Shown here piece after piece: positions 12,326 to 25,160 of a DNA stretch of 64,000 nucleotides. The stretch covers positions 72,749 to 136,748 of the forward strand of contig JAKCWW010000071.1 of NCBI GenBank assembly GCA_026260175.1, written 5' to 3'. Under the pieces are notes generated by a model that worked only from the letters and a program-made list of their open reading frames with translations, was not told where the DNA came from and made no database searches. The first letter of the stretch is position 1, and each line of letters starts with the position of its first letter. Position numbers and translations under genes: made by a program. This DNA comes from Reticulitermes lucifugus. Lineage: Eukaryota > Arthropoda > Insecta > Blattodea > Rhinotermitidae.

Positions 12326-15300
12326 AACACAGCAATGAACAATTTATATAAAGAGCTACACTTGTTTCTGCGCTTCCATCTCACGTAACTCGCTTCACAT
12401 TTTTAGGAGAAAAAATCGAACAAACGTCACAGGGAGAAGGGAAAGACGTAAGTTGTGTACGACATTTTTTCATAATTCTTGTCGTTTTCAGATATTTTTG
12501 CTGTGCTGTGACACGCTCTACCGCTTGGCACGTTTTACTCTCTTTATCCGAGAACATTAAAAAGTTGCCACTCAAAAAGCAAACTATAGATACAATGACA
12601 TAGTAAAGTCCATAGTTGTTACACATACATTTCCTACCTTGTCAATATTCTGAGAGTGTGTATAGAAGCAGTTACATTCATGAGTAGTAATCTGGGTATC
12701 TTCAGCGAGTAAATTAAAACAGATAGGAGTAATAGCCCTATATTTTAAATTAAATTTAAAATTATCCATGTTCTAATAGTCGCACAATTTAAGAATTCGT
12801 CACTAAGGCATGCAGCAGATACATCCAAGTAGGTATACATGACAATTCACTGCGTAACAACATAAGATTCAGCACTTTTGTGAACACTCCTGAAGGACAA
12901 TAAAATTTATAGTATCATTTTAGAGGCAGGAATACAGAAATGTGAGGCTCTATATCAGACCATAAAAGCTGTTACTATACAACTTCAGATTTTATTAAAG
13001 TTTACAGGAATTCTAGAATCGTGATGGATTTAAACGACTTCTTTAGTACTTCGTGCCATTCTTCTTATAACAGTTTAAACATCGTTTTATCCAAGCTCTT
13101 CTATACTCTTTCCAGTCTGATCCTTTCCACTACTACGAGCTTCCTTATAGAATTCAATTACAGAGTTTGTCACACTTCCTGAAGCAGTTACATTTAAAAT
13201 GTCTATATGGGAATTGCAGACGTGTGAAATGGTTTTTTTTCAGAGGCAAAATTGTTTGTGACGTGCATAAAAAACGTTTGAACAGCTAAACAAAATGGAA
13301 ACGAGAACAACTCCAATTCCAGTCAATGGTGTGAGAATTTATAACTAGATTTTATACATAAGCGTACTTGATCAACGTACAATCCAAACGAAAATGTCAT
13401 AACATCTAACGGCAAGAGGTATAACTAAAGCAATTAAGAAATTCTTAATACACGAATCTGAAGACGGATATGACGTACTTTAACTGGGCCTGCCTAGCAC
13501 GCTGACTGCATTTTAAAGGGTTTTTACAGAAAGTGAAAAAAGTCTACAGTAATAATGTTGTATAAAACTTCACTGAAATATTTAAGCTCCTCTTCACGAG
13601 AGAGTAATGTTTTTGAATAAATTTAATTTAAATATTATATCTTGGAAATGAAACGTAAGAAGATAAATCAAACAGATGTTAGGTTAACGGAATGTGTGAA
13701 GCCACAGTGTTCCAGAATTTGGCGAACAAGAAAACTACGTCTACACTAGTCGTAACTATACCAGATTCAGATATACCGATTCAAATAAGATTGTATTTTT
13801 ATATCGACTTCGAGAATTATGGCCGACGTAAGTCTCAATGATCCTTCTTCGGTACTAAGAAGAGAGTTTCCCTTTCCAGGGCCTTCATACCTATTGTACA
13901 TATTCCTTTGTAAGAACGCATAACAAACCTGGCTACGCTTCGTAGAGTTACGTATAGTTTAAGGCCACTTTCAAATTCCTGTCATAATTACCATGTGAAA
14001 TTGCATACTAGAAAGTAAATTAACAGGTACAATAACGTTTTGTAATAAAGTACAGACTTAAATATTATGAAACTTTATTAAAATAAGTATCAGCGGGATT
14101 CGTGAACCTGTGAACACTCCCCATGTAACCGCCCAGAGCAACGTTTTTAGGCATAGGACAGCTGCTTCAATCCCAGTCAATGCTGCGAAAATGTCAAATC
14201 TCTCACATACTTGATCAATATATGTTAATGCGAATTTCTTACCATCTAGGGGACAAACGTAATGTATGAGTAATTAACAGTACATAACACTTTACCTTAC
14301 CACACCTAGACCTGCTAAAAGCGTGATTCCTACCCATAGCCATGATCACGCAGCTCCACCTAGTGTAGAAAATAAGTAGAGGAGCTTTGTCTCCACTTCT
14401 TCCTGTACTTTGCTGAACACAGCAGGGTTTAAATGAAGAGAGTACCAGGAGCTAAGAGATAAAAAATAAATACAATATTCGGACAAATGTCAAACGCATG
14501 ATAAGAAAATTCATTTACCACATCACAAGTCAAATATGTCATTTCGCGAAGGGTTCCTAAACCGACCATCAGATCATGGAAGACCAGAAAACTGCAGGAA
14601 CACTGTCAGCCTACACCTGGACAAAACCATGCTGAGGTTTTCCTATAGGAACCCTCTGCTACATAAAACTGATGCTGGCCATAGGGGTATAAAGAGACTT
14701 GACGGAACTAAGTTTGCACAGACACCCGTCTGGGCGATAGGAAAGAGTCTGCGTGTAAATATTGCAAGTCTGTAGTCGAACCTGTGCGAAATCTGTCGTC
14801 GCTTCACTTCTTACCCGCAGATATCAGACAAGACGTTTACAACAGACATCAGAATTACACTTGCATCGGCCCGTAAGTAAGAATTTGCGAACTTTAATGG
14901 CATCTGAATAACTTTTGTGCGTCGTTGGAAAACTCTATTGCCCTTAAAAAGCTATTCTTTCTCTCTTTCAAAATGGCCAATATGAGACTTTTTACATGAA
15001 GCCTCTGTCGAACTTGCTGAACTGCGTAAGTCCTTCACGTGTTTGTCGAAAATTTAAAAGTAAGACGTACTCTAACAAACACTTAAAGATCCGTGCTGAT
15101 TGTAATCTGGTGGCTAAATTATGTGAAGTAAGGAAGCAACGACAAGACGCTCTTTACCACAAGAATAACTGAGGCTGGTCTGCGAATCTAACTGTGACAA
15201 CACTTGTTTTTATTCCAGTAAATCAATCTCAACTTTGTTTCGCTGATCTCAAAGAAAATAAATTTTAACTTTACCACTACATAAAGATACTTTCTAAAAA

Positions 15301-17139
15301 GTATGGGAATTTGAAATGCATTTTGTGTTATTTTGGCTTATTCGGTTGTCATTTCTCGATAAACAGATCACTTCTGATTTGACTAAGATACTGAAATAAA
15401 CAACATGCTATAACCATGAAGAAAAAATGGACAAATAAAAGTAAGTCCGAATTTGGCACAAAGTAACTGCAGTCTAATCGATGTTCTTTGTCCTTTATGA
15501 TGTACTGCGCTGTATGTCTCTCTATTCAGTGACCAACACTGGTATGCTATAAGTTAAACCACTATATTTCGGCTGTGTCCAGGTGAAAATTTGCCCTGTA
15601 TTCGTAACCGGAATTCGGAGTAAAATACTCCAAATACGAGTTTCTACAAGTTCTTTTGTTTAAAGCATTTAATACATTTGTGTCTGAAGTTTTAAACCTA
15701 CTCAACCAATTCCTCGCCCTTTCAAAGTCTTCGCTTCTGTCTTAGCAAAAGCGCCACAATTAAGAAAACTGACATGACCCTCCTTCACGTAACATTCCTA
15801 AACTATTATTTAAGTAAACACGAATATGAACAACGAGACGATTAGGGAATACAACAGAGTACACGTGATAAACGCTACAAATGCTCAATGTCTTCTCAGA
15901 CGTCACTGCGATATGCCATATGCCAGTAAGCGATTAGGTCAGATAACAGACATATTCCCAGATTTATGGACTTTCCTTCAGATAAGCCTATACGTGTACG
16001 ACTATTCTTATAGTTCGATAGGAACCAGTGACATGCAACTGTCACTTGAAGACAGAGGTAACTAATCTCACCCGCGAAAGATACCATGGCAAAGAAAAAA
16101 GGTCAGGGTGTTCCGTGGGACTGCGATATCCCAGATGAGTTCAGATTCCATCACCTGCGTACCTATTTTATAAAGCCAAGTGATATTGTGTAAAGTGGTG
16201 AGATACTTTGAAACAGCAGAACTGCGAGGGTGTTAGATGTAACAGGAGTATGTATTGTAAGTCGAGGACGCTCGCACTGAAAAGCCAACTCAACGCCTAC
16301 CGCTTTTTTATATAACGTACACGATTTTAACGCCATCCGCTGTTGAGGTTAATAGTAAGTGCAGCTCTACCTCACCTCCCCTCATGCGTATTCAGAGTGA
16401 AGCTTAAACACGTATAAGGTGAAAGTTCATCTCCGTGTAGTGTAGAAATTAAGCACAAGCGATACGTTGTCTCCGCTTCCCCGTACGACGACCATTGGGC
16501 ACTGTGGGACCGGGACAACTTTATCTTTACATTTTATGCGAGAAAGGATATTAATGTTGTGACCATGATAAACATGAACTAAAAAAGTGATGAAAAAATA
16601 TAACTTTGACATGTTACATTTGTATGGTGGCAACCACGCCTATAGTACTGGGTAGTTCAGCTACCTAAATCTGTACATATCTGCAGTCGACAAGAAATGG
16701 TCGCTGCTGGAGTGCTTCCCATCTTGCCAGCTTGCTTCTTTACCCTCCTGCCAAAAATTAGCTTACGATTTTAACTGGTAGCATTAAACCCCTCAAAGTG
16801 TAACCCTTAAATTTATAACACATCGATTAATTAATTTACATACAAGGCCTAATTATATAACTAAAAATCCTTTGGGTATTTTTATATTTTGTTCATTTGT
16901 CTAGTACGATGTTTAGATGATCATAACTGTCCTTTACATAGCAAAAGCTACCTACATTCACCACACATTCGTTGCATGGCCTTTTGGGTTTCTGCACCCT
17001 CTACTGGTCAAATGTTCCCACCTTTAAGAAGAACACTTAAACACTAAACGGTACAGAAATCCAAAAATGTGAAAGTCATTTAATCAATAACCGAAGTTGA
17101 AACCTGAAAACTTAGTGAAGAATACATATGCAGACAACT
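12326..17139. other. Intergenic or intronic DNA, no gene seen
   Basis: About 4.8 kb with no supported gene. Frames at 14536-14775 (plus, 79 codons) and 15826-16065 (plus, 79 codons) are not recognised. The minus-strand frame at 16427-16633 contains IKCKDKVVPVPQCP, a peptide I recall from a dispersed insect repeat, so 16430-16535 may be a repeat fragment. That is memory rather than proof. Confidence 0.5.
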
Positions 17140-17605
17140 GTTATAATTCATTCATTCTGTAGTCTGTCTTACGACAGGTCCGTAGCCTCTTCCAAAGCGA
17201 GTTNNNNNNNNNNNNNNNNNNNNNNNNNNNNNNNNNNNNNNNNNNNNNNNNNNTAGCCTCTTCCAAAGCGAGTTCTCCACAGGGTGCGATCTAGTGCTTC
17301 CTCTTTCAATTTTCATTATCTTCTATTTTCCTTAAGGTCATCCAGTAGCTGCTTACGCCTTCTCCCTCGTCTTCGTGTCATTTCTATCCTTCCTTCTAAC
17401 TTTCCTACAAACACGTGTTTTAGAAGGCAGTTTCTACGCAAGATGTGATCAATCCAGTTAGCCTTTCTTCTCTTTATTGTATGTAGGATATTCCTCTCCT
17501 CCTTGACTCTGTGTAATACTTAATTTCTCACACGATCTGTCCAACTGATCTTCTCCATTCTCCTCCAACACCACATTTCAAAACTTTCCAGATAACTGTC
17601 ACAAT
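17140..17605 (-). mobile_element. LINE 3' coding end (non-LTR retrotransposon), broken
   Basis: On the minus strand this reads as the C-terminal tail of a non-LTR reverse-transcriptase ORF. Successive pieces are RRKANWIDHILRRNCLLKH, GKLEGRIEMTRRRGRRRKQL, LLDDLKENRR, KLKEEALDRTLWRTRFGRGY and GPVVRQTTE. The 'W..H.LRRN...H...G.VEGR....RGRRR.QLLDDLK' pattern follows the thumb region in many arthropod LINEs. Stops (two adjacent after KENRR) and frame changes mark it as dead. Only the 3' tail is present, as expected of 5'-truncated LINE insertions. It belongs to a different family from the LINE at 21041-23912, whose tail ends differently. A 50-N gap (17204-17253) interrupts it. Confidence 0.85.
17204..17253. 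other. Assembly gap, 50 N, with duplicated flanks
   Basis: The 21 bases before the gap (17183-17203, TAGCCTCTTCCAAAGCGAG then TT) are repeated exactly after it (17254-17274). The LINE tail reads straight through if one copy and the Ns are dropped, so the gap is probably a false join of two overlapping contigs. Confidence 0.9.
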
Positions 17606-19429
17606 ACACATATTTTATTATTTGAATACAGATTATTTTAAGAAAACCCCGGGTGAAGAAAGAGCGATGTTGCTGTATCTGGTCTCATGCACTGATAGGT
17701 TTTGACGAACAGATACACTGGCTACACCACATGATGAAGAAGTGTACATTCTCTGAAAGACACCCGCGAATTGTCCTACTCACACCGACTGAGACATATA
17801 AGGCGGGTCCAGAATCATTTCCAGTATCAGCTTCCCATCCAGGCCTATTTAGATCCCGCACAATTTTAATTCGATAATATTTTCGTGGGTCTCAAAACGG
17901 TCATAATCATGACAGTGAGTGCAACACTTGTAAGGTAGTAAGAGGGTATATTTTGAAGTTCCGTCCATATTTTAAGGCCTTTTGTTCAATAAAATGACAA
18001 TTGTACAGTTTGAATTTGCTAAGTAAGTTTATATTTACGCTGTAGTATTAGATCGCCAGAAATACAGATTACGGCGCGCTGGTCTGTGGTAAAAAATGCA
18101 TAAAGTTCCGAAAATACTGCTGAACATATAAAGAAACATCGAGCAAAATCAAATAATATAGATTTCCATTGCTTTATACTAAATTAATTGTAACATTTTG
18201 TTGCAAAGATGAATTTGTGATTATACTGCCCTTAATTCTGATTTCTTAAATATTTGCGAAGTTACAAAATCCGTATGTTTAAGCTTAATTAATACTCCAT
18301 AACTATTCGATCATAAAACAGACACTACGTAATCCATGTAAAATACAAAGTCTGTTGAACATATATACGTGTCCTTAATTCCTTACAGATTCCAATGTCG
18401 AGAATTCCCATCAAATACACTCACCATTATCCTATCATTGGCTGAAACAGAACAAAACGTTCATATGTAGTTAAAAAATCTGGTCTTTCTCGTTTGTTAA
18501 CGTACATTTGTTTAAAAACAAAAACTTAATATTGTTTTTATATACGCCTCAAATATCCACTTTCAGGCCACATCAATGAGTTATGGGTTATCATTTTTCT
18601 CGAACTGCGTTAAACTCATATTCAATGTTCTAGAAAGTCATAAAAGCAATTCTATTATACATGTAATAAAAATATCCTGTCGTTTATCCATAGACGAATT
18701 TGGCCTGATGGTCCAGGAATTGTTTCATCCACTTCATTACCAGGAGTTTTAGATAGACACAGCCGATACTGGCAACTGCTGGCCGGGGTCAAATTACTGT
18801 GCAAATTTACCAAACAATCCCAGCAGCGGCGCAGCCAAGCCGTATACAAGTCACTGAACAACAGCCTTTCGATGAGGCAATCATCAAAATACGAAGCTTT
18901 GCTAAGCAGACAACAAAGGGAATATTTTCCCTTAGTCCATATCCTTCACACGTAAAAAGAGACGAACATGTTTTCGTTTATGTCTTTCGTCTTAATGTGT
19001 CAGACCATAACCCATTTTTACAACCAATGAAGTAAACTGTGTTGCAGTGCGAATGGGTAAGACAACTGCACTAACATTGTAATCGGAAAACGTGGAGGGA
19101 CGAGACCGACGGGTTCTAGGAATATGTAGCAGAGGTTCATGTTACACATAATATGACATAAATAAAGTGTGAATGTGTGGCATGTATTTACCGGCGCATT
19201 GTAGGATTTTTCAGTGAGCTCTAGTGAACAAAATAATCAATCTTCGGGTGTTATGATTTGCCTGATTATTTACATGTATGAAGCTATGTATCTTACTTTG
19301 GGAGAAAAACTGAGGAACATGTCTGGACTTACTGATACTAATTAAATGAACAATTTAGAAGATAACATAAAAAGGAAACTTATTAGTGTATTTTCAAGTG
19401 GAACATCCCATTGTGATGAAGGTAGGCCT
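17606..19429. other. Intergenic or intronic DNA, no gene seen
   Basis: No gene supported. A 68-codon minus frame at 18655-18861 (contains SCQYRLCLSKTPGNEVDETI) and a 78-codon plus frame at 18799-19035 have reasonable composition but no recognised family. The minus frame could be part of an exon, but I cannot find a good donor/acceptor pair around it. Confidence 0.45.
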
Positions 19430-19690
19430 AAACAAATGTAGGAAAAGAAGTCGCCAATCACACACAACTCTTCTTATGTTCAAACGTTTTACTGTAACAT
19501 GTTTCAGCTCATGCATAAGGAGCCATCATCAGCCTGATACGGTACCAAAGGTACTAAAGATGATAACTTTTTTTAGTACATTGTCAGCCTGATGATGGCT
19601 CCTTACACGTCAGCCGAAACACATTGCAGTAAAACTTTTCAACATAAAAACAGTTTTTGTGATTGACGGCTCCTCTCCTAACATTTGTTT
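19430..19690. mobile_element. Foldback (hairpin) MITE with about 110-bp arms
   Basis: The left arm (19430-19540) and the right arm (about 19577-19690) are inverted copies. Both carry, outside to inside, AAACAAATGT, a 'CAATCACA' block, TTATGTTCAAACGTTTTACTG (left) against TTATGTTGAAAAGTTTTACTG (right), a TGTTTC.GCT block and AAGGAGCCATCATCAG. The roughly 40-bp centre is unique. The reading frame at 19386-19592 is incidental. The arm motif 'TGTTTCGGC...GCCATCATCAG' belongs to a common class of non-autonomous hairpin repeats in arthropods. Target duplications were not resolved. Confidence 0.85.
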
Positions 19691-21040
19691 ATTATGTGTG
19701 CCTATGCGGTCATCCAGTGTTGATGGATATTGAAGTGTAAGAGATTACGATGGGTTTACATGAGTCTAAGATAGGGAGACAAGGAATGAATAGAGAATTT
19801 TGGTGAAGAAACATCTTGGAATATTTCCTCATTCAGGAGTTAGGGAGGAGAAACAGGAGACGTGTCCTAGGGGAATGCGTTGTAGGGACTGGATGCAGGT
19901 GCAACTCATTCGTGATTGTGCCCAGTGTTTTTCATATTAACGGTGTTGAACCTTCGTGTTCTACCACCGAAGTGTTAGTCATCTATGTATCATGCCAAAA
20001 AGACAAAGCTGCTAATCGAGAGGTTTTACTTAAATGATCTGAAACGTACCTTCCAAAAATCTGCGTTTCACTCCGAAGTTATGAACTCGAATGAAATTTG
20101 ATAAAGGAGATTTACGCTAAATTTTTTATGGTCTTAAAAACTATATGCCTGATTGCTATTAAATTTATTATAACGGAGTTGCATTAAACGTTTTCGGAAA
20201 ATTCTATTGTATTTTAAAGCACACAAGTGCATCGGCAGCCCCAACAGTCTACGATACATGTTCCGTCAGAGCTTCTTCCATCTCAGGAATTGGCAGATTC
20301 TTATTACATGCTGCACGCTACAGGCCTTTTAAGCCACACAAAACGTTGTGGACAAAAATGTGTTGTATTTTAACCATGTAGATCTACCAGTGATTCAAAG
20401 TAATCATGTATCCACCTCATTAAACGAGCTATTTAAAATTAACTGAATCCTAAAATTAATACGCGTTACGTTTACAAAAATATGACAGTGATAATTCATT
20501 TTCACTGTTACATAGTAATGAATATGCAACACCCCTGGCTTCATAAGAGTTCCAGATGAGGTATTAATTTCCGTGCGGATCGTACAATAGCAAACTACTA
20601 AAGTACGTGCGTTAACCAGTATTTTACATTCATACATATACAGCAGGCACTACACGTGCTGAGAAGAACGTTTCAGTGTGATTTTTTGTCACAAGTATGG
20701 TCGGGTGGCAGAGAAGTATCACGCGATTACTTGGTCCTCTTCAGCTTGAGTAGAATTTATTTCGCTCGAAAATTTACATCCATGTTAAATGGGTCTCTGC
20801 CACTACATAAGCCGCGCCCTCAGCTTGTGAAGACAGGAAACGATCTCCAGATGTAAAGGCTAGCTTCGAATGTGTTGACTAAGCAGTCGCGGACAGCCTA
20901 CAAGGGGCGGTCCTCAAGCTTGGGATTGGTGTTGGAGCTTATAACTCCTCGCCGCAAAAAGAAACCATTTTAAGAAATATTACATAAGGCCGCTGGTTTG
21001 GAGAGTTCCTTTGTAAAAACCTAAGCAATGCGAAATTAAG
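19691..21040. other. Intergenic or intronic DNA, no gene seen
   Basis: Short frames only (largest 77 codons, minus, 20404-20637). Nothing recognised. Confidence 0.55.
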
Positions 21041-23912
21041 ATGAAATTTGGAATGTGACAAACCTCTACACGTTAGGGCCACTGCATACAGTTTCAAGAG
21101 AAGTAATGAGGTATAGGTTACATACAGTGGGCGTATAGAAGAACATTCGGGAAAATTGTGACTCGGAACCAGCTAAAACTTATACTTTTCTCTATGGAAT
21201 TTGAAATAAAGGTTACCAATGAGGGACAGGACTCTTTGTACACAAAATAATCACACGAGAAGTTTGTTAGTAACATTATGTCACATATAGAACTAAGAGG
21301 TCGCTGGTGTGATACTATTGTTCTGAAGGTGCGTGCGCCAACTGAGAATAAAAGTGACGACTTAAGGAACAGTTTATAAGGGAATTAGAGCAGTTTATTA
21401 AACGCGACATAACAATTATGTTAGGAAAATTCAGTACAAAATTTGGCAGAGAAGATATTTTCAGACTGAAAATTGGGAAGAAGTCTACATGAAAACGATG
21501 AGAATTATAGCATTAAAGTAGTAACCTTTGCCTTACCGGAAAGACTAAACATCAAAATCAAGAATGCTCCCCCATTCAGACATTCATAAGTACACTTGGA
21601 CCTTCCTTGATTGAAAGATTTACAACCACATTTTCACACATTGATAGGCAAGAGACATTCAAGTACACGTGATGTACAGTCTTTCAGAGGAGCTGACTGT
21701 GATACTGATCACAATCTGGTGGTTGCAAAACATAGGCAGAGATTGTCAGCAAGTACAGGAGGAACATACAAATCTCGTACGGACAGATTCAGTCTAAAGA
21801 AGCTAAATGGTATAGAAGAGACAAATATCAGGTCAAAATTTCCAACACGTGTGCAGCTTTGGAGAACTTTGATGATGGCGGGGCATGAATAGGGCTTGGG
21901 GAAATAATCGTATTAGAGGAAATATAAAAACGTCAGTGCAGAAGTGTAGGTCATACGTAATAGAAGCATCATAAACCATGCTTTGATGCCGAATGTTAAA
22001 ATCCGTATGTCATATTAGTTGGACTAAAATGCAGGTTGCAGGCAGATTAATGCAAGTAAACTGAATAAATGTAAGACCCGAAACCAGTAGACTATGCAGA
22101 AACAGAGGAGGGGGGGAAATATTGGGCAAGTAAGATTATTGCGCTTGAAACAAGCAATAAGAACAGGAAAATTACAGGCTGGTATAGAGGCATTATGTAA
22201 GATGGGCTACCAGCCTAGAACTAAGTAAACGTTTATAAGTGTAATCTGCTTGTATATTCCCACAATACTTTGGACAAATGAAAGAATCACTTCCATCAGT
22301 TATTAAATGAACATGGAGCTATTGATGTAGGTATACTGAAATACATACATCTTTGTCACTAGTGCCCGAGCACAGTGCCTTTCAGATTGAAGTGGCCAAT
22401 GAAAAGTTGAAAAAATATAAATCACCGGGTATTGATCAAATTCCAGCAGAATTTATTCAAACAGGAAGTACAACAATAGGTTCTGAGATCCATAAAATTA
22501 TAAATTATATTTGGAAAAAGGAATACACTCAAAGTAGTTAGTTATGGTACCTATTTCTAAGAAAGACGGTGAAACATATTGATTTTCAAGGCATATCACT
22601 GTTTTCACTACACATAAAATTTTATCCAAAATTTTCTTCCTAATTCTAACCGCATAAGCAGACAAGATTACTGGGAATCATCGGTATGTATTTTGACGTA
22701 ACAGATTAAATACAGTGCTGCTCACATTTTCTGGAGTCATCAAATAGCTGATAAAAACCTGAACTCAGTGCAGCAGTATATCAGATATTTATAGACTTCA
22801 AGATAGCCTATGATGCAGTTAAAAGGGACGGTTGCGTAATATCCTCACTGAGTCTTTTATGCCCATAAAATAATTAGTTTAATTAAAGTGTGTTTAGATA
22901 GAACCTATAGCAAAAGCCGGGTAGGAGAAATTTATGTGACACATTTTCTATTCAGAATAGTCTAAAAAAGGAGATATTTTATCGCCATTGCTTTTCAACG
23001 TAGCTTTAGAATAAGCCTTTGGAATGGTGCAAGTAAACCAGCGATGGGAGGAAAATTTAATGTAACACATCACGTTCTGGCCTACACTGATGATGTTGAT
23101 GTATTGGGTAAAAATGTACCAAAACCTTCTCTAAATACACAGACGTTTTATTGGTCGCTTTAATGGAGGTTCTTCTAGAAGAAAATACTGAGAAAACTAC
23201 GTATGTGTACATATATCGTGAACAGAATGCAGGACAAATTCATAGCAAATACATCCTTTTAAAACACAGCAAACTTAAAATATTTGAGAATGACATAACA
23301 AGTCAAAATTGTTTTCATGAATCAATTAAGAGAAGACTAATATCAGGTACTACCTGCTATCATTTTGCCAACAATCTTTTGTCTTCCTGTTTTTGTCTAA
23401 CACTGCAAAACTAAAATATGCAAAACTATAATTTTGCCTGTTGTGTAGGGAAATAACTAGACTCAGGTTGTTTCAGAACAGGTTGCTGATGGAGATAATT
23501 ATGTCTAAGAGAGGGATGTAACAGATTGGGTAAAATTACATTACGAAGAGCTTCATGGTTTGTACCACTCACCAAGTACTATTCTGGTGATGACATCAAG
23601 GTGGATGAGATGGGTGAGGGATGTGGCACTTATGGCGGAGACAAAAATGCATACAGGGTTGTGCTGGGAAAACTTGAACGAAAGAGACCCTTTTGAAGAC
23701 CTGGGCGTAGATGAGACAACAAAATTAAAACGGATCTTAAAGAAATGGGATGGGAGACCGTGGACTTGATTAACCTACCTCAAGATACGGCCGTTGCGAA
23801 ACGGTAATGAACCTTCGGGCGCCATGAAATGCGGTAACCTTATTAACTAAAGGCTCTACTGTCGACTTCTAAGAACTACTCTGCTCCAGCGGGGTTAGTA
23901 AGAAATTCATTA
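21041..23912 (+). mobile_element. Nearly full-length dead RTE-like LINE
   Basis: Decayed single-ORF non-LTR retrotransposon carrying an AP-type endonuclease and a reverse transcriptase. An ATG at 21041 opens a KFG.W start typical of the endonuclease N-terminus. LRGRWCDTIVLKVRAPTENK (about 21290-21350) is the next endonuclease block. The endonuclease ends at RDVQSFRGADCDTDHNLVV (about 21675-21725), which carries the SDH-like D-H motif. RT blocks follow: KYKSPGIDQIPAEFIQ (about 22415-22460), GDILSPLLFNVALE (about 22970-23010) and a catalytic box reading AYTDDVDVLG (about 23080-23110) where YADD is usual. The tail has RRLISGTTCYHFANNLLSS and VLGKLERKRPF. Many stops and frameshifts leave no frame over about 93 codons. 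The 3' end (about 23800-23912) reads 'TGAACCTTCGGG...ACTCTGCTCC...GGGGTTAGTAAG', a family signature that recurs as orphan tails at 26358, 32178 and 54642. RTE/BovB-like placement is by motif recall. Confidence 0.9.
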
Positions 23913-24840
23913 ACAATTTCGAAACGCGGGAATTTGGACTCACATTATGAGAGCCGCCAATTTATGATTCTATAAAATTATCTGAAAATATTCTTCATAT
24001 ATCACAGGCTTTGAGAGTAAGAGTGAATGGTTTCATTAAATTCAAATTATCATAAACAAATCATACAGTTTTTCTAAATTTCTCTGCATTTATTTTACGT
24101 GCTTCTAGGTAAGATGACTGTCCTGTTACGTGTTACAGTTAATGGCCCCCCAAACCTCGCATCACGAGCAACATACATCCGACCTCCTTAGAAAATTTCA
24201 TGTATTCGTAAACTTTCTGCTGGCTGATATATGTTCAGCCACACTGAACTTTCATTCTTCCCTAAATTTATACAATAATAAAGCCCGTTGACTACAGAAA
24301 CTGAATCGCATGTTCCTGATATTCTTTGACGGATTCTATCATTCGATCATCCACATTCAGCGTGCTATCTTTGGATATCTTTGGATTGCATCTGTGGTTG
24401 CAGTTGAGGGTTCTAGCGCCATTTCCGAAGACGGGGGTAGGCAGGCAAGCAGGCAAGTTATTCAGCGATAAGACAGAAAAATGACATTGCTATTAGTTCA
24501 GAAAACGTCTCCGTGTTTGCGGTCAAGTTGGTCTTAGTCTTATAATGTTCCTAGCCCAGGTAGAAAATATGTTTCATACTGATTATCGTCAACCTGAAAC
24601 CCAAGATAATCCAACCCACGGTTTTCGTCCTGACTTTTCGCCACGAACCCAGCCACGGTTACAGATAAGGGTCTCACAAAGAATGGAGACTGACTGCAAA
24701 GACAAGAGGTTCATATCGTTTATATCGCCCGTACTCTTTGGTAAATTGAAGTTCTGACATTCTCTGGCACAAATATGTAATAGCGATCCATATATATAAA
24801 ATTATTGAAACGGACTGAATGTCACCCGTTAAGCGACGTA
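23913..24840. other. Intergenic or intronic DNA, no gene seen
   Basis: No gene supported. A 70-codon plus frame at 24545-24757 is not recognised. The block abuts the minisatellite. Confidence 0.55.
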
Positions 24841-25160
24841 CATTACGACATGACAGACTCGCATACAGACATAAGACGTATATTACGACATGACAGACTC
24901 GCATACAGACATAAGATGTATATTACGACATGACAGACTCGCATACAGACACAAGACGTATATTACGATATGACAGACTCGCATACATACATAAGACGTA
25001 TATTACGACATGACAAACTCGCATACAGACACAAGACGTATATTACGACATGACAGACTCACATACAGACACAAGACGTATATTACGACATTACAGACTC
25101 GCATACAGACACAAGACCTATATTACGACATGACAGACTCGCATACAGACACAAGACAAA
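24841..25160. repeat. Minisatellite, 8 tandem copies of a 40-bp unit
   Basis: Eight head-to-tail copies in exact 40-base register (units at 24841, 24881, 24921, 24961, 25001, 25041, 25081, 25121). The unit consensus is TATTACGACATGACAGACTC followed by GCATACAGACACAAGACGTA. Copies differ by only 1-4 bases, for example ATAAG against ACAAG at unit positions 31-35, so the array is young or homogenised. Forty bases is not a multiple of three, so it does not encode a repeated peptide. Flanks show no further copies beyond a partial one at about 24834-24840. Confidence 0.97.

Noticed and set aside
24841-25160. CRISPR-like array
   Set aside because: Units are head-to-tail with no variable spacers, in a eukaryotic genome; it is a minisatellite.
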